A stretch of DNA of 64,000 bases, taken from the NCBI GenBank assembly GCA_035636095.1, contig DASPZU010000053.1, positions 49,113 through 113,112 on the forward strand, written 5' to 3'. The notes beneath the pieces are model-generated. The model worked only from the letters and a program-made list of their open reading frames with translations. It made no database searches and was not told the DNA's origin. Source of the DNA: Gp7-AA10 sp035636095 (GTDB lineage Bacteria > Acidobacteriota > Thermoanaerobaculia > Gp7-AA8). This document shows, piece by piece, positions 51,222 through 60,867 of the stretch (position 1 is its first letter; each line of letters begins with the position of its first letter). The position numbers and the translations under genes are program-made.

Positions 51222-52853
51222 ATGATTTACGAAGTGAAGGCGCTGCAGGACCAGCTCAAGCAGATCCTTTATGGATGCGTCGAACACGTGCAGGCGACCC
51301 GCGCCGCCCTCTATCTCTCAGCAACGGGAGACCTTAATGAGAAACGCTACGAGCTGGTGACGAGCTACGCCTTCAACGACGCCGGACGCAAAATGCTGAA
51401 CGCGACCGATGACCTCGTCGATCGCCTGGCCGTCAAGCGCAATGCGTTTTTCGTCAACGGACTCGGCACCGACACGCGGCTTTCGGAAATGCTCTTCCGT
51501 CAGGGAACCGACCGTCTCCTGGCCGCGCCACTGTTCGCGCGCGGCCGACTGCTCGGGTTCATCGACATGCGCGACAAAGCCGGCAAGAAGCCCTTCGGAA
51601 ACCCCGACCTCGATGCCGCGCGCATGATCGCCGATCAGGTCCTCAATCTTTTGACCTCCCGGAAACTCTTCGGGCTGGCACCGACGGCGTTGTCGGTCCA
51701 CGATGACACGGCGCCAAAGGCGTTGCAGTCGGCGATGATCGATCAGCGCTATGACCTGTCGGCGCCGGCGGTCAAGGCCATCGAGGCCTCACGCGACGCG
51801 ATGTCAAGAAGGCAACTGGCGCCGACTGCGACCGCCAAGAAAGTCCTCACCGAAAGCGATCTCGAAATCGTACGACTTCTCCTGCCGGCAGCGCTCGCGA
51901 TTCCGGGCGCCGTGCTGGCGTGCTTCAGCGCCATCGGTCAGATGGAAACGCCGCAGTCGATCGTCGCGATCGCGGAGGTGACCGAGGATGCCATCGAGGC
52001 GCTGGAAAAACATCTGCAGGCGTGGTTCAGAGGTGTCGCGCATAAAGACTTCGATCTCTCCACTTCGCAGCCGCAATTGATTTATCCGTTCGGCGAGCAG
52101 ATCGTGCCGGTCAGCGCCGTCGGCATCAGCACGATTCTCAGTGCGCCGGTCAACGCCCAGTCCTTCGAAGGGCTCGTTCTCACGGTGGCATTCGAGCGCA
52201 TTCCGGCCGGACAAGCGCAGCGCGCGCTCACGATGTTTCTGCATCAGATCGAGAATTCGGTGGAAAGCGCAATCACGGCCGGCGGCGGCCGCAGCGACCG
52301 GCAGCTCGTCGCTGAAAAACTGCTCGAGCCCGATTTTCAGAGATATCCCGAGCTGGTCGATCACTGCCGGCAGGTCTCGATCATGTCGGCGCGACTGGCG
52401 ACCCTGGTCGGGCTCTCGCCGCAACAGGTCGAGAGCGTGCGCCTTGCCGGGCTGGTGCACGATGCCGGTCTGCGTCTCCTCGATTACGAACGACTCTACC
52501 GTCGGCAGAGCCTCACCGCCGAGGAGATGCGAGGGCTGGCCGAACATCCACTGGTCGGCGCGGCGATTGTCGAGCCGCTTCTGGGCCCGGAAGTCGCGCA
52601 CGCCGTTCTGCGCCATCATGAGCGCGTTGACGGCAAAGGCTATCCGAGTCACATGAGCGGCCAAACGATTCCGTTGGCGTCGCGCATCATTCAAGTCTGC
52701 GACGCGTGGGTGGCCATGACATCGGCGGCCTCGTATCAAACGGCGTTGACTCGCGGCGATGCGGCGCGAAGACTCAAAGGATCGGCCGGAACGCAATTCG
52801 ACGAGGCTGTTGTCGCACGCTTCCTCAAATCGCTGAACGAAATCATCGATTGA
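51222..52853 (+). CDS. GAF-like sensor with HD-GYP output domain
   Basis: 543 residues. A GAF-like domain lies at about residues 10-145 (VQATRAALYLSATG, RLLAAPLFARGRLLGFIDMR). A second, less clear sensory region is at about 220-350. The C-terminal HD-GYP domain (about 365-540) includes the first histidine VDHCRQVS, the HD pair LVHDAGL, HPLVGAAIVEPL, RHHERVDGKGYP and CDAWVAM. HD-GYP proteins hydrolyse cyclic di-GMP; all key metal ligands I can check appear present. It is probably cytoplasmic. Confidence 0.88.
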   Translation: MIYEVKALQDQLKQILYGCVEHVQATRAALYLSATGDLNEKRYELVTSYAFNDAGRKMLNATDDLVDRLAVKRNAFFVNGLGTDTRLSEMLFRQGTDRLLAAPLFARGRLLGFIDMRDKAGKKPFGNPDLDAARMIADQVLNLLTSRKLFGLAPTALSVHDDTAPKALQSAMIDQRYDLSAPAVKAIEASRDAMSRRQLAPTATAKKVLTESDLEIVRLLLPAALAIPGAVLACFSAIGQMETPQSIVAIAEVTEDAIEALEKHLQAWFRGVAHKDFDLSTSQPQLIYPFGEQIVPVSAVGISTILSAPVNAQSFEGLVLTVAFERIPAGQAQRALTMFLHQIENSVESAITAGGGRSDRQLVAEKLLEPDFQRYPELVDHCRQVSIMSARLATLVGLSPQQVESVRLAGLVHDAGLRLLDYERLYRRQSLTAEEMRGLAEHPLVGAAIVEPLLGPEVAHAVLRHHERVDGKGYPSHMSGQTIPLASRIIQVCDAWVAMTSAASYQTALTRGDAARRLKGSAGTQFDEAVVARFLKSLNEIID

Positions 52854-52856
52854 CGT

Positions 52857-52937
52857 GTCATCCTGACCCTGAGCGAAGCGAAGGGGAGGGGGTCTTGCGA
52901 TATGAGATCCTTCGCCGTCTTCGCGGCTCAGGATGAC
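52857..52937. repeat. GTCATCCTGAG palindrome, copy 2
   Basis: The left end is GTCATCCTGACCCTGAGCGA. The right half is the reverse complement of the 34-bp arm of copy 1 (42802-42869), ending in CTCAGGATGAC. It begins 3 nt after the HD-GYP stop. Its terminal GGATGAC supplies the ATG (52933) of the MFS gene. Confidence 0.85.
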
Positions 52938-54111
52938 GAGCACTCTCCGCGACAACCTCCGCGCCCTTCCCGCCCCGGCGTGGATTCTCTTCGGCGGTAC
53001 GTTCATCAATCGATTCGGCTCCTTTGTGATGCCGTTCCTCGTCCTGTATCTGACGCGGAGCGGCTACAGCATCGCGCAGGCGGGAGTCGGTGTCGGGGCG
53101 TACGGCGCGGGACACGTCCTGGCCTCGGTCCTGGGCGGACATCTCGCCGACCGGATCGGGCGGCGTCACACCATCGTCCTTTCGATGTTTGCGTCAGCGG
53201 CGGCAATGCTGGCGCTTTCGCAGGCGCGAACATACCCGTCGATCCTGCTGCTCACCTGTCTGGCCGGCACCGCGGCCGAGCTCTATCGACCGGCCAGCCA
53301 TGCGCTCCTGGTCGATCTGGTCGGACCCGAGCAGAGCGTGTTCGCGTTCGGGATGTACCGATTCGCGGTCAACCTGGCATTCGCCGCCGGTCCGGCCACG
53401 GCCGGGTTTCTCGCCGATCGCTCCTTCCTCTTCCTATTTGTCGGCGACGCGATCACTTCGGTCATCTACGGCGTGATCGCGCTGGTGGCGCTGCCGCACG
53501 GCCTCCGCTCCTACATGAAAAACGAACGTCTCGGCGAAGCCGTCCGGGTGGCGGCCGGGAATCGGCCCTTTGTCCTTCTTTTGCTGGCGACGTTCTGCAT
53601 CACCATGGTCGACTTCCAGATGGGATCGACCTTCGCGCTTCACGTGAAAGCGGTCGGACTGCCGAGTCGCGTGTACGGATTGCTGATCTCCGAAAACGGG
53701 CTTCTCATCATCGCCTTCGAGCTGATGATCACGGTCTTCGTGCAGCGCTTTCGCCCGCAGCCGGTGATCGCGCTGGGATATCTCTTCTCCGGATTTGGTT
53801 TCGCGCTCACCGGTTTGGCGCGGACCATCCCGGCTCTGGCCGCGACGGTGGTGGTGTGGACGATCGGCGAGATGCTCAGCTCTCCCATGGTCGTGGCCTA
53901 CGTCGCGCAGATCGCACCGGAGCAATATCGCGGACGCTACATGGCATTGCTGACCGTGATGTGGTCGTTCGGAATGGTGGCAGGCCCGCCGCTGGGAACG
54001 TTCCTCTTCGCTCGCAACGCGATGCTTTTGTGGCTCTGGTGCGGCCTGATGGGCATCATTGCGGCGACGGTGTTGGCGATTCAGCTGCGACGGCACAAAA
54101 CGATATCTTGA
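52933..54111 (+). CDS. MFS transporter
   Basis: 392 residues, 12 spans. The loop 2-3 motif is GGHLADRIGRRHTIVL. Helix 1 contains FINRFGSFVMPFLVLYLTR and helix 4 GMYRFAVNLAFAAGPATAGF, a pattern of drug/metabolite exporters of the DHA/YdgQ-like groups. The substrate is unknown. The start ATG and first codons (MTSTL) come from the end of the GTCATCCTGAG palindrome, with no Shine-Dalgarno. It converges on the methyltransferase pseudogene with a 31-bp overlap. Confidence 0.9.
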   Translation: MTSTLRDNLRALPAPAWILFGGTFINRFGSFVMPFLVLYLTRSGYSIAQAGVGVGAYGAGHVLASVLGGHLADRIGRRHTIVLSMFASAAAMLALSQARTYPSILLLTCLAGTAAELYRPASHALLVDLVGPEQSVFAFGMYRFAVNLAFAAGPATAGFLADRSFLFLFVGDAITSVIYGVIALVALPHGLRSYMKNERLGEAVRVAAGNRPFVLLLLATFCITMVDFQMGSTFALHVKAVGLPSRVYGLLISENGLLIIAFELMITVFVQRFRPQPVIALGYLFSGFGFALTGLARTIPALAATVVVWTIGEMLSSPMVVAYVAQIAPEQYRGRYMALLTVMWSFGMVAGPPLGTFLFARNAMLLWLWCGLMGIIAATVLAIQLRRHKTIS

Positions 54112-55062
54112 AATGTCGGCGCATCTTGTCGCCCCGTCCATTGCCCGTACGCAACTCGCTCGATGGCAAGACCTGCGTCGCGGATCAGCTCCGCCAGAAA
54201 TTTTTCATCATAGGCGACGCCGGTAGCAGGGCTGTCGGCATCGAGGAGACGGATCGGTCCCCGAATCACAGGAAATGAGTACCAGTCGCGCGTTGGCAGA
54301 GCGGCGATCGACGCGTCATTCAAGAGAAAAAACGTTGCGAACAGCCGGCCGCCAGGCGCGAGCACCCGTGCGCATTCGCGCATGTACTGGCGCGTCTCAT
54401 CGGCCGTGAGATGCGTGAAGACGGATATCGCGAACGCGAAATCGAACGCGAATATGGGGTCAGACCTTTACTTTTGCTTTTCTCTACCTGCTGTAGCCCA
54501 AATGGCGTCGAACGAGGACGTGACGGCGCCGCCGTAGCGCCAAATGACATCGAATGAGGACAGATCATGACCGCGCTCTACCATATTTGGAGAAACGCAA
54601 AAGTAAAGGTCTGACCCCATTTCGATTGGAAATCGAAAAAACGACGCTGGCGCCCCCCGGTTGTACCCGCTGTTCCAGAGGTCGGCGTGGTGAAAGCGAA
54701 AATTCGGATGCCGGGGGCTGATGTTGTCCGCGCACCATCGGACCGCGCGCTTCATGACATCAAGTCTGTCGTACGTCGCCCGCGGCTGGAGGTACGTGGT
54801 CAGCGGAAGTGCGACCCTTCCGATTCCGCTCCCCGATGTCGAGCACACGGTCGGTAGGTCGCATTCCACCGATGTCGATCAACCGCCGAAGAAACTCCTC
54901 GCCGATCTTGCCGAAATCACCTACGCCGAGAACCTGAAGGCGCATCGGCGGCGCCTCTCGGTTGGTCTTCCCGGTGATCCACAGTCGCAAGTCGATGTGT
55001 GCCGCCCTCAAGTGTCGGACCGCCCGCTGGACGCGCCGACGTATCCGTTTTGTAAGTGGCAT
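54081..55062 (-). pseudogene. SAM-dependent methyltransferase, broken by a frameshift and a hairpin-element insertion
   Basis: The N-terminal part runs from ATG 55062 to RPTDRVLDIG, then the frame shifts at a GGGG run near 54834. Removing one base restores GSGIGRVALPLTTYLQP, the SAM-binding motif I. The gene then reads to YNRGAPASFFRFPIE and is interrupted by the element at 54454-54620. On the far side it resumes as FAFDFAFAISVFTHLTADET and RQYMRECARVLAPGGRLFAT, which continues to the C-terminus. The protein would be about 270 residues of the class I methyltransferase fold. No target-site duplication is evident around the element. Confidence 0.87.
54454..54620. repeat. TGGGGTCAG hairpin element, copy 2 (inserted in methyltransferase gene)
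   Basis: 30-bp arms with one mismatch: ATGGGGTCAGACCTTTACTT onward, and its complement ending GACCCCAT. The interior of about 107 bp holds a diverged direct repeat (CAAATGGCGTCGAACGAGGA and CAAATGACATCGAATGAGGA). On the minus strand this reads as a repeated peptide, SSFDVIW and SSFDAIW. It carries no transposase. Its location within a coding sequence shows that this family moves or moved. Confidence 0.88.
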
Positions 55063-55104
55063 TGCGCTTCAGTCTACCGTTAGGATGTGCCGCGGAGGTC
55101 CTTG

Positions 55105-56442
55105 ATGCCCTGTCGAGTTGTCGCTCTCCTTTTGGCGGTTGCAGCCGTGGCGTCGGCCAAAACAGTCGACGTTCCGGTCGAGTACTACCGCCTGCCTAAC
55201 GGATTGAAAGTCGTGATCTCGGAAGCGCACACCGCTCCGACCGTGACGGTCGCGGTGTACTACGGCATCGGATTCCGGGTGGAGCCGAAGGGACAGACCG
55301 GATTCGCGCACCTCTTCGAACACATGATGTTCCAGGGCTCGGCCAACGTGAAGAAGATGGAGCACGCCAAGATCGTGGAGGCCAACGGCGGCGTTCTCAA
55401 CGGATCGACGCGCCTCGATTTCACGAATTACTACGAGACCCTGCCGAGCGATCGCGTCGAGAAGGCGCTCTTTCTGGAAGCCGATCGCATGCGTTCGCTG
55501 GAGGTCAGCGAAGAGAATCTCAAGAATCAGCAAAACGTCGTCAGCGAAGAAGTGCGCAACAACGTGCTCAATCAGCCCTACGCGCTCTTCGAGTGGCTCG
55601 ACTTGTGGGTGAACGCAAATCAGAACTGGTTCAACGCCCACAATTTCTACGGCGATCTTCACGACATCGAGGCTGCCAAAATCGGCGACGTGCGCCAGTT
55701 CTTCAAGACCTACTACGCGCCTAACAACGCCGTGTTGACCATCGTCGGCGATGTCGAACCGAAGGCCGTGAAACCGATGGTCCAGAAATACTTCACTGAC
55801 ATTCCGCTGCAGTCGGTGCCCGAGCGCCCCGACATCAACGAGCCGCAGCAGAGCGAAGAGAAGAGGGTCAAGCAGAGCGACAAGCTGGCCAATCTGCCCG
55901 CGCTGGCGTTCGGCTATCACCTTCCCGACCAGGAATCGGCCGACTATCCGGCGGTCGTCCTTCTCAATTTGATTGTGCAGGGCGATGACAGCTCGCGGCT
56001 CTACCAGCGGCTGGTCAAAGAAAAGGAGATCTCGCTCGACTGGGGCGGCGGAATCAACTTCGAGCTTGGAAACGAATTCGATTACGACGGCCCGATGCTG
56101 CTCACTTCGCGGACGACCTACAAAGCCGGCCACACCGGCGACGAGATTCTCAAGGAGGTCGATGCCGTGGCCCGAGACGTTCAGGAACATGGCGTGACCG
56201 CGAAAGAGCTGCGCGATGCCAAGGTGCGATTCCGATCGAACTTCTACGATCAGCTCGAATCGACTTTCGGCAAAGCGAATCTGCTCGCTGCATTGGCGCT
56301 CTTTCACGACGACCCGTCGCGCATCAATCGGATCGTCTCGGCATACGAAGTCGTGACGGCCGAGCAAATCCAGTCGGCCGCAAAAAAATATCTCCTCCCC
56401 ACCAATCGCACCGCCATCGATCGCGTTCCGGAGAAAAAGTGA
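55105..56442 (+). CDS. M16 family metallopeptidase, catalytic subunit
   Basis: 445 residues from ATG 55105, chosen because GGAGG lies about 7 nt upstream and a signal peptide follows (MPCRVVALLLAVAAVASA). The inverted zinc motif HLFEHMMF (HxxEH) and the downstream glutamate in VVSEEVRNN mark an active pitrilysin-type peptidase. Periplasmic. It pairs with the next gene, which lacks the zinc motif, giving the usual active/inactive M16 heterodimer. Confidence 0.94.
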   Translation: MPCRVVALLLAVAAVASAKTVDVPVEYYRLPNGLKVVISEAHTAPTVTVAVYYGIGFRVEPKGQTGFAHLFEHMMFQGSANVKKMEHAKIVEANGGVLNGSTRLDFTNYYETLPSDRVEKALFLEADRMRSLEVSEENLKNQQNVVSEEVRNNVLNQPYALFEWLDLWVNANQNWFNAHNFYGDLHDIEAAKIGDVRQFFKTYYAPNNAVLTIVGDVEPKAVKPMVQKYFTDIPLQSVPERPDINEPQQSEEKRVKQSDKLANLPALAFGYHLPDQESADYPAVVLLNLIVQGDDSSRLYQRLVKEKEISLDWGGGINFELGNEFDYDGPMLLTSRTTYKAGHTGDEILKEVDAVARDVQEHGVTAKELRDAKVRFRSNFYDQLESTFGKANLLAALALFHDDPSRINRIVSAYEVVTAEQIQSAAKKYLLPTNRTAIDRVPEKK

Positions 56443-57767
56443 TGTTGATTGCCGCCTTCTTAGCAGCCGCAATCCACTGGCCCACCATCACCGAGAAGAA
56501 ACTCGAGAACGGCCTGACAGTCGTTCTCGTCCCGCTGCCCAACGTTCCTAAGGTCACCGCACAGCTGACCTTTCTCGCCGGCCGCGGAACGGGGTATCGC
56601 GAACATCCCGGAATGGCGCAGCTGGCCGGACGTGTCCTGACCGAGGGGACCACGTCGCGGACGAGCAAACAGCTCAAGGAGGAGTTGCGCTCGATCGGCG
56701 GATCGATGAACGTCACGGTCGACGACGACGCCACCACCATCACCGCCAATGCCCTCTCCGAATTTTCTCCGAAGCTGCTGGCCCTGCTCGACGACGTCGC
56801 CGAGCATCCGGCGTATCCCAAATCGGAAGTCGACCTGGCCAAGACGAATTTCGCGCAGGAGATCGAGGAGCAGCGCTCGCAACCCGATTTCGTTGCCAAC
56901 GAGCAGTTCGAAAAGGCGATGTTCGGCAGACATCCGTACGGCTTCGTGGTGCCCGAGCCGAGCGCGATCGCCGGGATCACACGCGAGGGGCTGAAGCAGT
57001 TCGCGGCCTCACATTACGCGCCCAACAACGCGCACCTGATCGTGGTGGGCGATCTGCAGCCGGAGGCCATGCTGGAAGAAGTGCACAAAGCGCTCGGCGC
57101 ATGGAAGCGGGGCACCGCGCCGCCGCTCGAATCACCGCCGCTGCCCAGACGCGAGAAGCGACAGATCTACTTCGTCGATCGTCCCGGTTCGGTGCAGTCG
57201 ACCATCGTGATGGGCGCGGCCGCGCCGCCCCGCAAGTCGCCGGACTATATCCCGCTGCGCACCGCCAACATGATCTTGGGCGGCTCGTTCTACTCGCGGC
57301 TCATGCTCAACATCCGCGAGAACAAAGGCTATACCTACTCGCCGTTCAGCGTGGCCGACCTGCGCCGGCGCGCCGGGACTTTCTGGACCAGCGCGTCGGT
57401 GCGCAATGAAGTCACCGGTCCGACCATCCTGGAGATGTTGTACGAGCTCGATCGCATGCGGGTACTTCCCGTCACGAAGGAGGAGCTCGATTCGGCCAAG
57501 ACCTATAGCATCGGCACGCTGGCGCTGGAGATGGAAAGTCAGGCCGGCTTCGCGAATCGAATCAATACAATTTATACCTATCAATTACCGCGCAACTTTT
57601 TGGTAACATTTGATGAGAAAGTCAATGCCCTCAAGCCCGATGACATTCAGAAATCCGCGGCCACCTATTTCGATACCTATCGAGGCGCAATCGTGATCGT
57701 CGGCGATTACACGAAAGTGAAGGATCAGATCGCGCCCTTTGGAGATGTGACGTTGATCAAGAGGTGA
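56442..57767 (+). CDS. M16 family peptidase-like protein, non-catalytic subunit
   Basis: 441 residues. The M16 fold is recognisable (KKLENGLTVVLVPLPNVPKV, HYAPNNAHLIVVGDLQPE, GSFYSRLMLNIRENKGYTYS), but the HxxEH site is replaced by GMAQLAGRV, so it cannot bind zinc. The YTYS substrate-binding loop is kept. The start forms a TGATG overlap with the upstream gene. Codons at about nt 57556-57620 (INTIYTYQLPRN, FLVTFDEK) are AT-rich against a GC-rich background. Confidence 0.92.
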   Translation: MLIAAFLAAAIHWPTITEKKLENGLTVVLVPLPNVPKVTAQLTFLAGRGTGYREHPGMAQLAGRVLTEGTTSRTSKQLKEELRSIGGSMNVTVDDDATTITANALSEFSPKLLALLDDVAEHPAYPKSEVDLAKTNFAQEIEEQRSQPDFVANEQFEKAMFGRHPYGFVVPEPSAIAGITREGLKQFAASHYAPNNAHLIVVGDLQPEAMLEEVHKALGAWKRGTAPPLESPPLPRREKRQIYFVDRPGSVQSTIVMGAAAPPRKSPDYIPLRTANMILGGSFYSRLMLNIRENKGYTYSPFSVADLRRRAGTFWTSASVRNEVTGPTILEMLYELDRMRVLPVTKEELDSAKTYSIGTLALEMESQAGFANRINTIYTYQLPRNFLVTFDEKVNALKPDDIQKSAATYFDTYRGAIVIVGDYTKVKDQIAPFGDVTLIKR

Positions 57768-57771
57768 GAGC

Positions 57772-58206
57772 ATGAAAACGCTCGTCCAACTCCTCATCGT
57801 GATCGTGCTGGCGGTGGTGATCTGGAAGTGGTGGCAGGGGCACCACAGCAGCCCGACCGCAGCGCCGGCGGGCGCGACACCCTCGCAGGAATGCGCGGCC
57901 GCGGCCGCGGCGGCTGGCGAGACGTGGGGCTCGGGCGTGGGGCGGTTCGCGAATCCGCCCTACGACACCGCGGCCTGGGACGACTTCCGGTCGCGCATCG
58001 AGCAGCAGGCGCGCCGCGCCCAGGAAAAATGCCTGTGCGGTGAGCCGGCGTGCAATACCGCCAAGGGCGCCATGAGCGATCTCCGCAGCCTGGTCAATGA
58101 GATGGACCAGTCGCTGCGCAGCGGCTCGCCGCCGCCGTCCGATCTGGTGCAGCGGCAGGAGGCCATCGACAACGCCATCAACTCCGCGCGCGAGGCGGCC
58201 AAGTAG
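57772..58206 (+). CDS. Small single-pass membrane protein, unknown function
   Basis: 144 residues. An N-terminal TM anchor (TLVQLLIVIVLAVVIWKWW) is followed by an Ala/Pro linker and a helical region with a CLCGEPAC cysteine cluster (about residues 84-91), plus another Cys near residue 41. The cysteines could make disulphides or bind metal. It starts 5 bp after the M16 gene. No recognised domain. The TAG stop directly abuts the hairpin element at 58207. Confidence 0.65.
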   Translation: MKTLVQLLIVIVLAVVIWKWWQGHHSSPTAAPAGATPSQECAAAAAAAGETWGSGVGRFANPPYDTAAWDDFRSRIEQQARRAQEKCLCGEPACNTAKGAMSDLRSLVNEMDQSLRSGSPPPSDLVQRQEAIDNAINSAREAAK

Positions 58207-58290
58207 TGGTGCCAGGTCTGCTGTTGGCTGTTTTCTACGGCGAGTGGATCTACATGCTGGAGAAAACAGCCAACAGCAGACCTGGCACCA
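58207..58290. repeat. TGGTGCCAG hairpin element (diverged relative of the TGGGGTCAG family)
   Basis: Perfect 30-bp arms (TGGTGCCAGGTCTGCTGTTG onward to TTTTCT, and its exact complement) with a 24-bp loop. The outer motif and inner TTTTCT align with the two TGGGGTCAG elements. It starts at the base after the stop codon of the upstream gene and ends 6 bp before the DUF1501 stop, between convergent genes. It could also terminate transcription. Confidence 0.87.
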
Positions 58291-58296
58291 TCACGA

Positions 58297-59447
58297 TCAC
58301 GCCAGGATCCCGCGCGGCTTCGGGTCGTAACCCGGAAACACCGACTTCAGCGATGCGACACCGAGCTGCTTGGTGAGCAATTCCGCAAAGACGTCGCGGA
58401 AGTCGGTCGTGACTTGCACATCGCGATTCTCGTAGAGGTTGGTGAGGCCGGGCCAGGCTCCGTAAACTTTTCCGCCCTTCACTCCCCCACCCACCACCAT
58501 CATGAAATTGGCGTGACCGTGATCGGTACCGCGGTTGCCGTTCTCGCGCACAGTGCGGCCAAACTCCGACATGGTGGCCAGGACGACGTCGCCCATGCGC
58601 GATCCGAGGTCGCACGTGAATGCCGCGATCGCCTCGCTGAATTGACGGAGATTGTTCGCGAGCTGCCCCTGCGCGCCGCCTTCGGCGGCGTGGGTGTCCC
58701 ACCCGCCGACGTCGGTGAACGCGACTTCCAGTCCGACATCCGATTTGATGAGCTGCGCGATCTGCTTGAGCGCGTTGCCGAGGGGATTGTTCGGGTATTG
58801 CGCGCTATTTTCGGGCTGGAGCTTTGTCGGATCGGCGGCCTTCAAAATGCGCGAAGCCTGGAACGCTTCCGGATACATCGACTCGAATTCGCTGATGCCG
58901 CCGCGAACGCCGAATTGCGCGATGTTCGTCATCGCGACGGCATTGGCATTGCCGGAGAGAATTCGGGGCAGTGCGGTTCCGAGTGCAACCGCCCGCAGCG
59001 GTGACGGCGGTTTCTTGGTCGTCAAAGCGCGCGAGAGAAATCCGTCCTCGGTCGTCTTCACGCCTGGCGTGCCGGACTCCATGAAATCCTGCGCGTCGAA
59101 ATGCGATCGGGTCGCATCCGGACTTCCAACGGCGTGCACGAATGCCAGCGATCGCTCCTTGAAGTACGGGACCAGCGACGCGAAGGCGGGATGCAGTCCG
59201 AAGAAGCCGTCGAGATCGAGAACCGTGTCGCGCGGAATCGCGATGGTCGGACGCGCGGCGTAGTACGCAGCTTCGCCATACGGCACGACCACATTGAGCC
59301 CATCGACTGCGCCACGCTGAAAAATCGCGACCAGGACTTTCTTCCCCCTGGTGGTGGCGGCATTGGCCATCTTCACGAAGACGTTGGGGAGCAAACCGCC
59401 CGCGACCAGCGCGAGGCCGGATGATTTCAGAAAAAATCGTCGATCGA

Positions 59448-59451
<4 letters not shown>
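58297..59451 (-). CDS. DUF1501 domain protein (Tat-exported)
   Basis: 384 residues. The twin-arginine-type leader (IDRRFFLKSSGLALVAGGLL) indicates export of a folded protein. Body motifs of DUF1501 include FQRGAVDGLNVVVP, HFDAQDFMESG, VGGWDTHA, LATMSEFGRTVRENGNRGTD and HGHANFMMVVGGGVKGG. These place it in the sulfatase/alkaline-phosphatase-like superfamily. It is almost always encoded with DUF1800, as here (4-bp overlap). Biochemical function is unknown. Confidence 0.93.
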
Positions 59452-60836
<1,385 letters not shown>

Positions 60837-60867
60837 CGATTCTTAGACGAACAACAATGTGATGCGT

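Noticed and set aside
54834..54838. Methyltransferase frameshift as programmed recoding
   Set aside because: The gene is also broken by an inserted element, and the shift lies in a plain GGGG run without a slippery heptamer or stimulatory stem; decay or a sequencing error is simpler.
58207..58290. Simple rho-independent terminator
   Set aside because: The stem is 30 bp, perfect, lacks a U-tract, and shares its terminal motif and internal boundary with two other elements; a repeat family explains it better, although termination could be a side effect.
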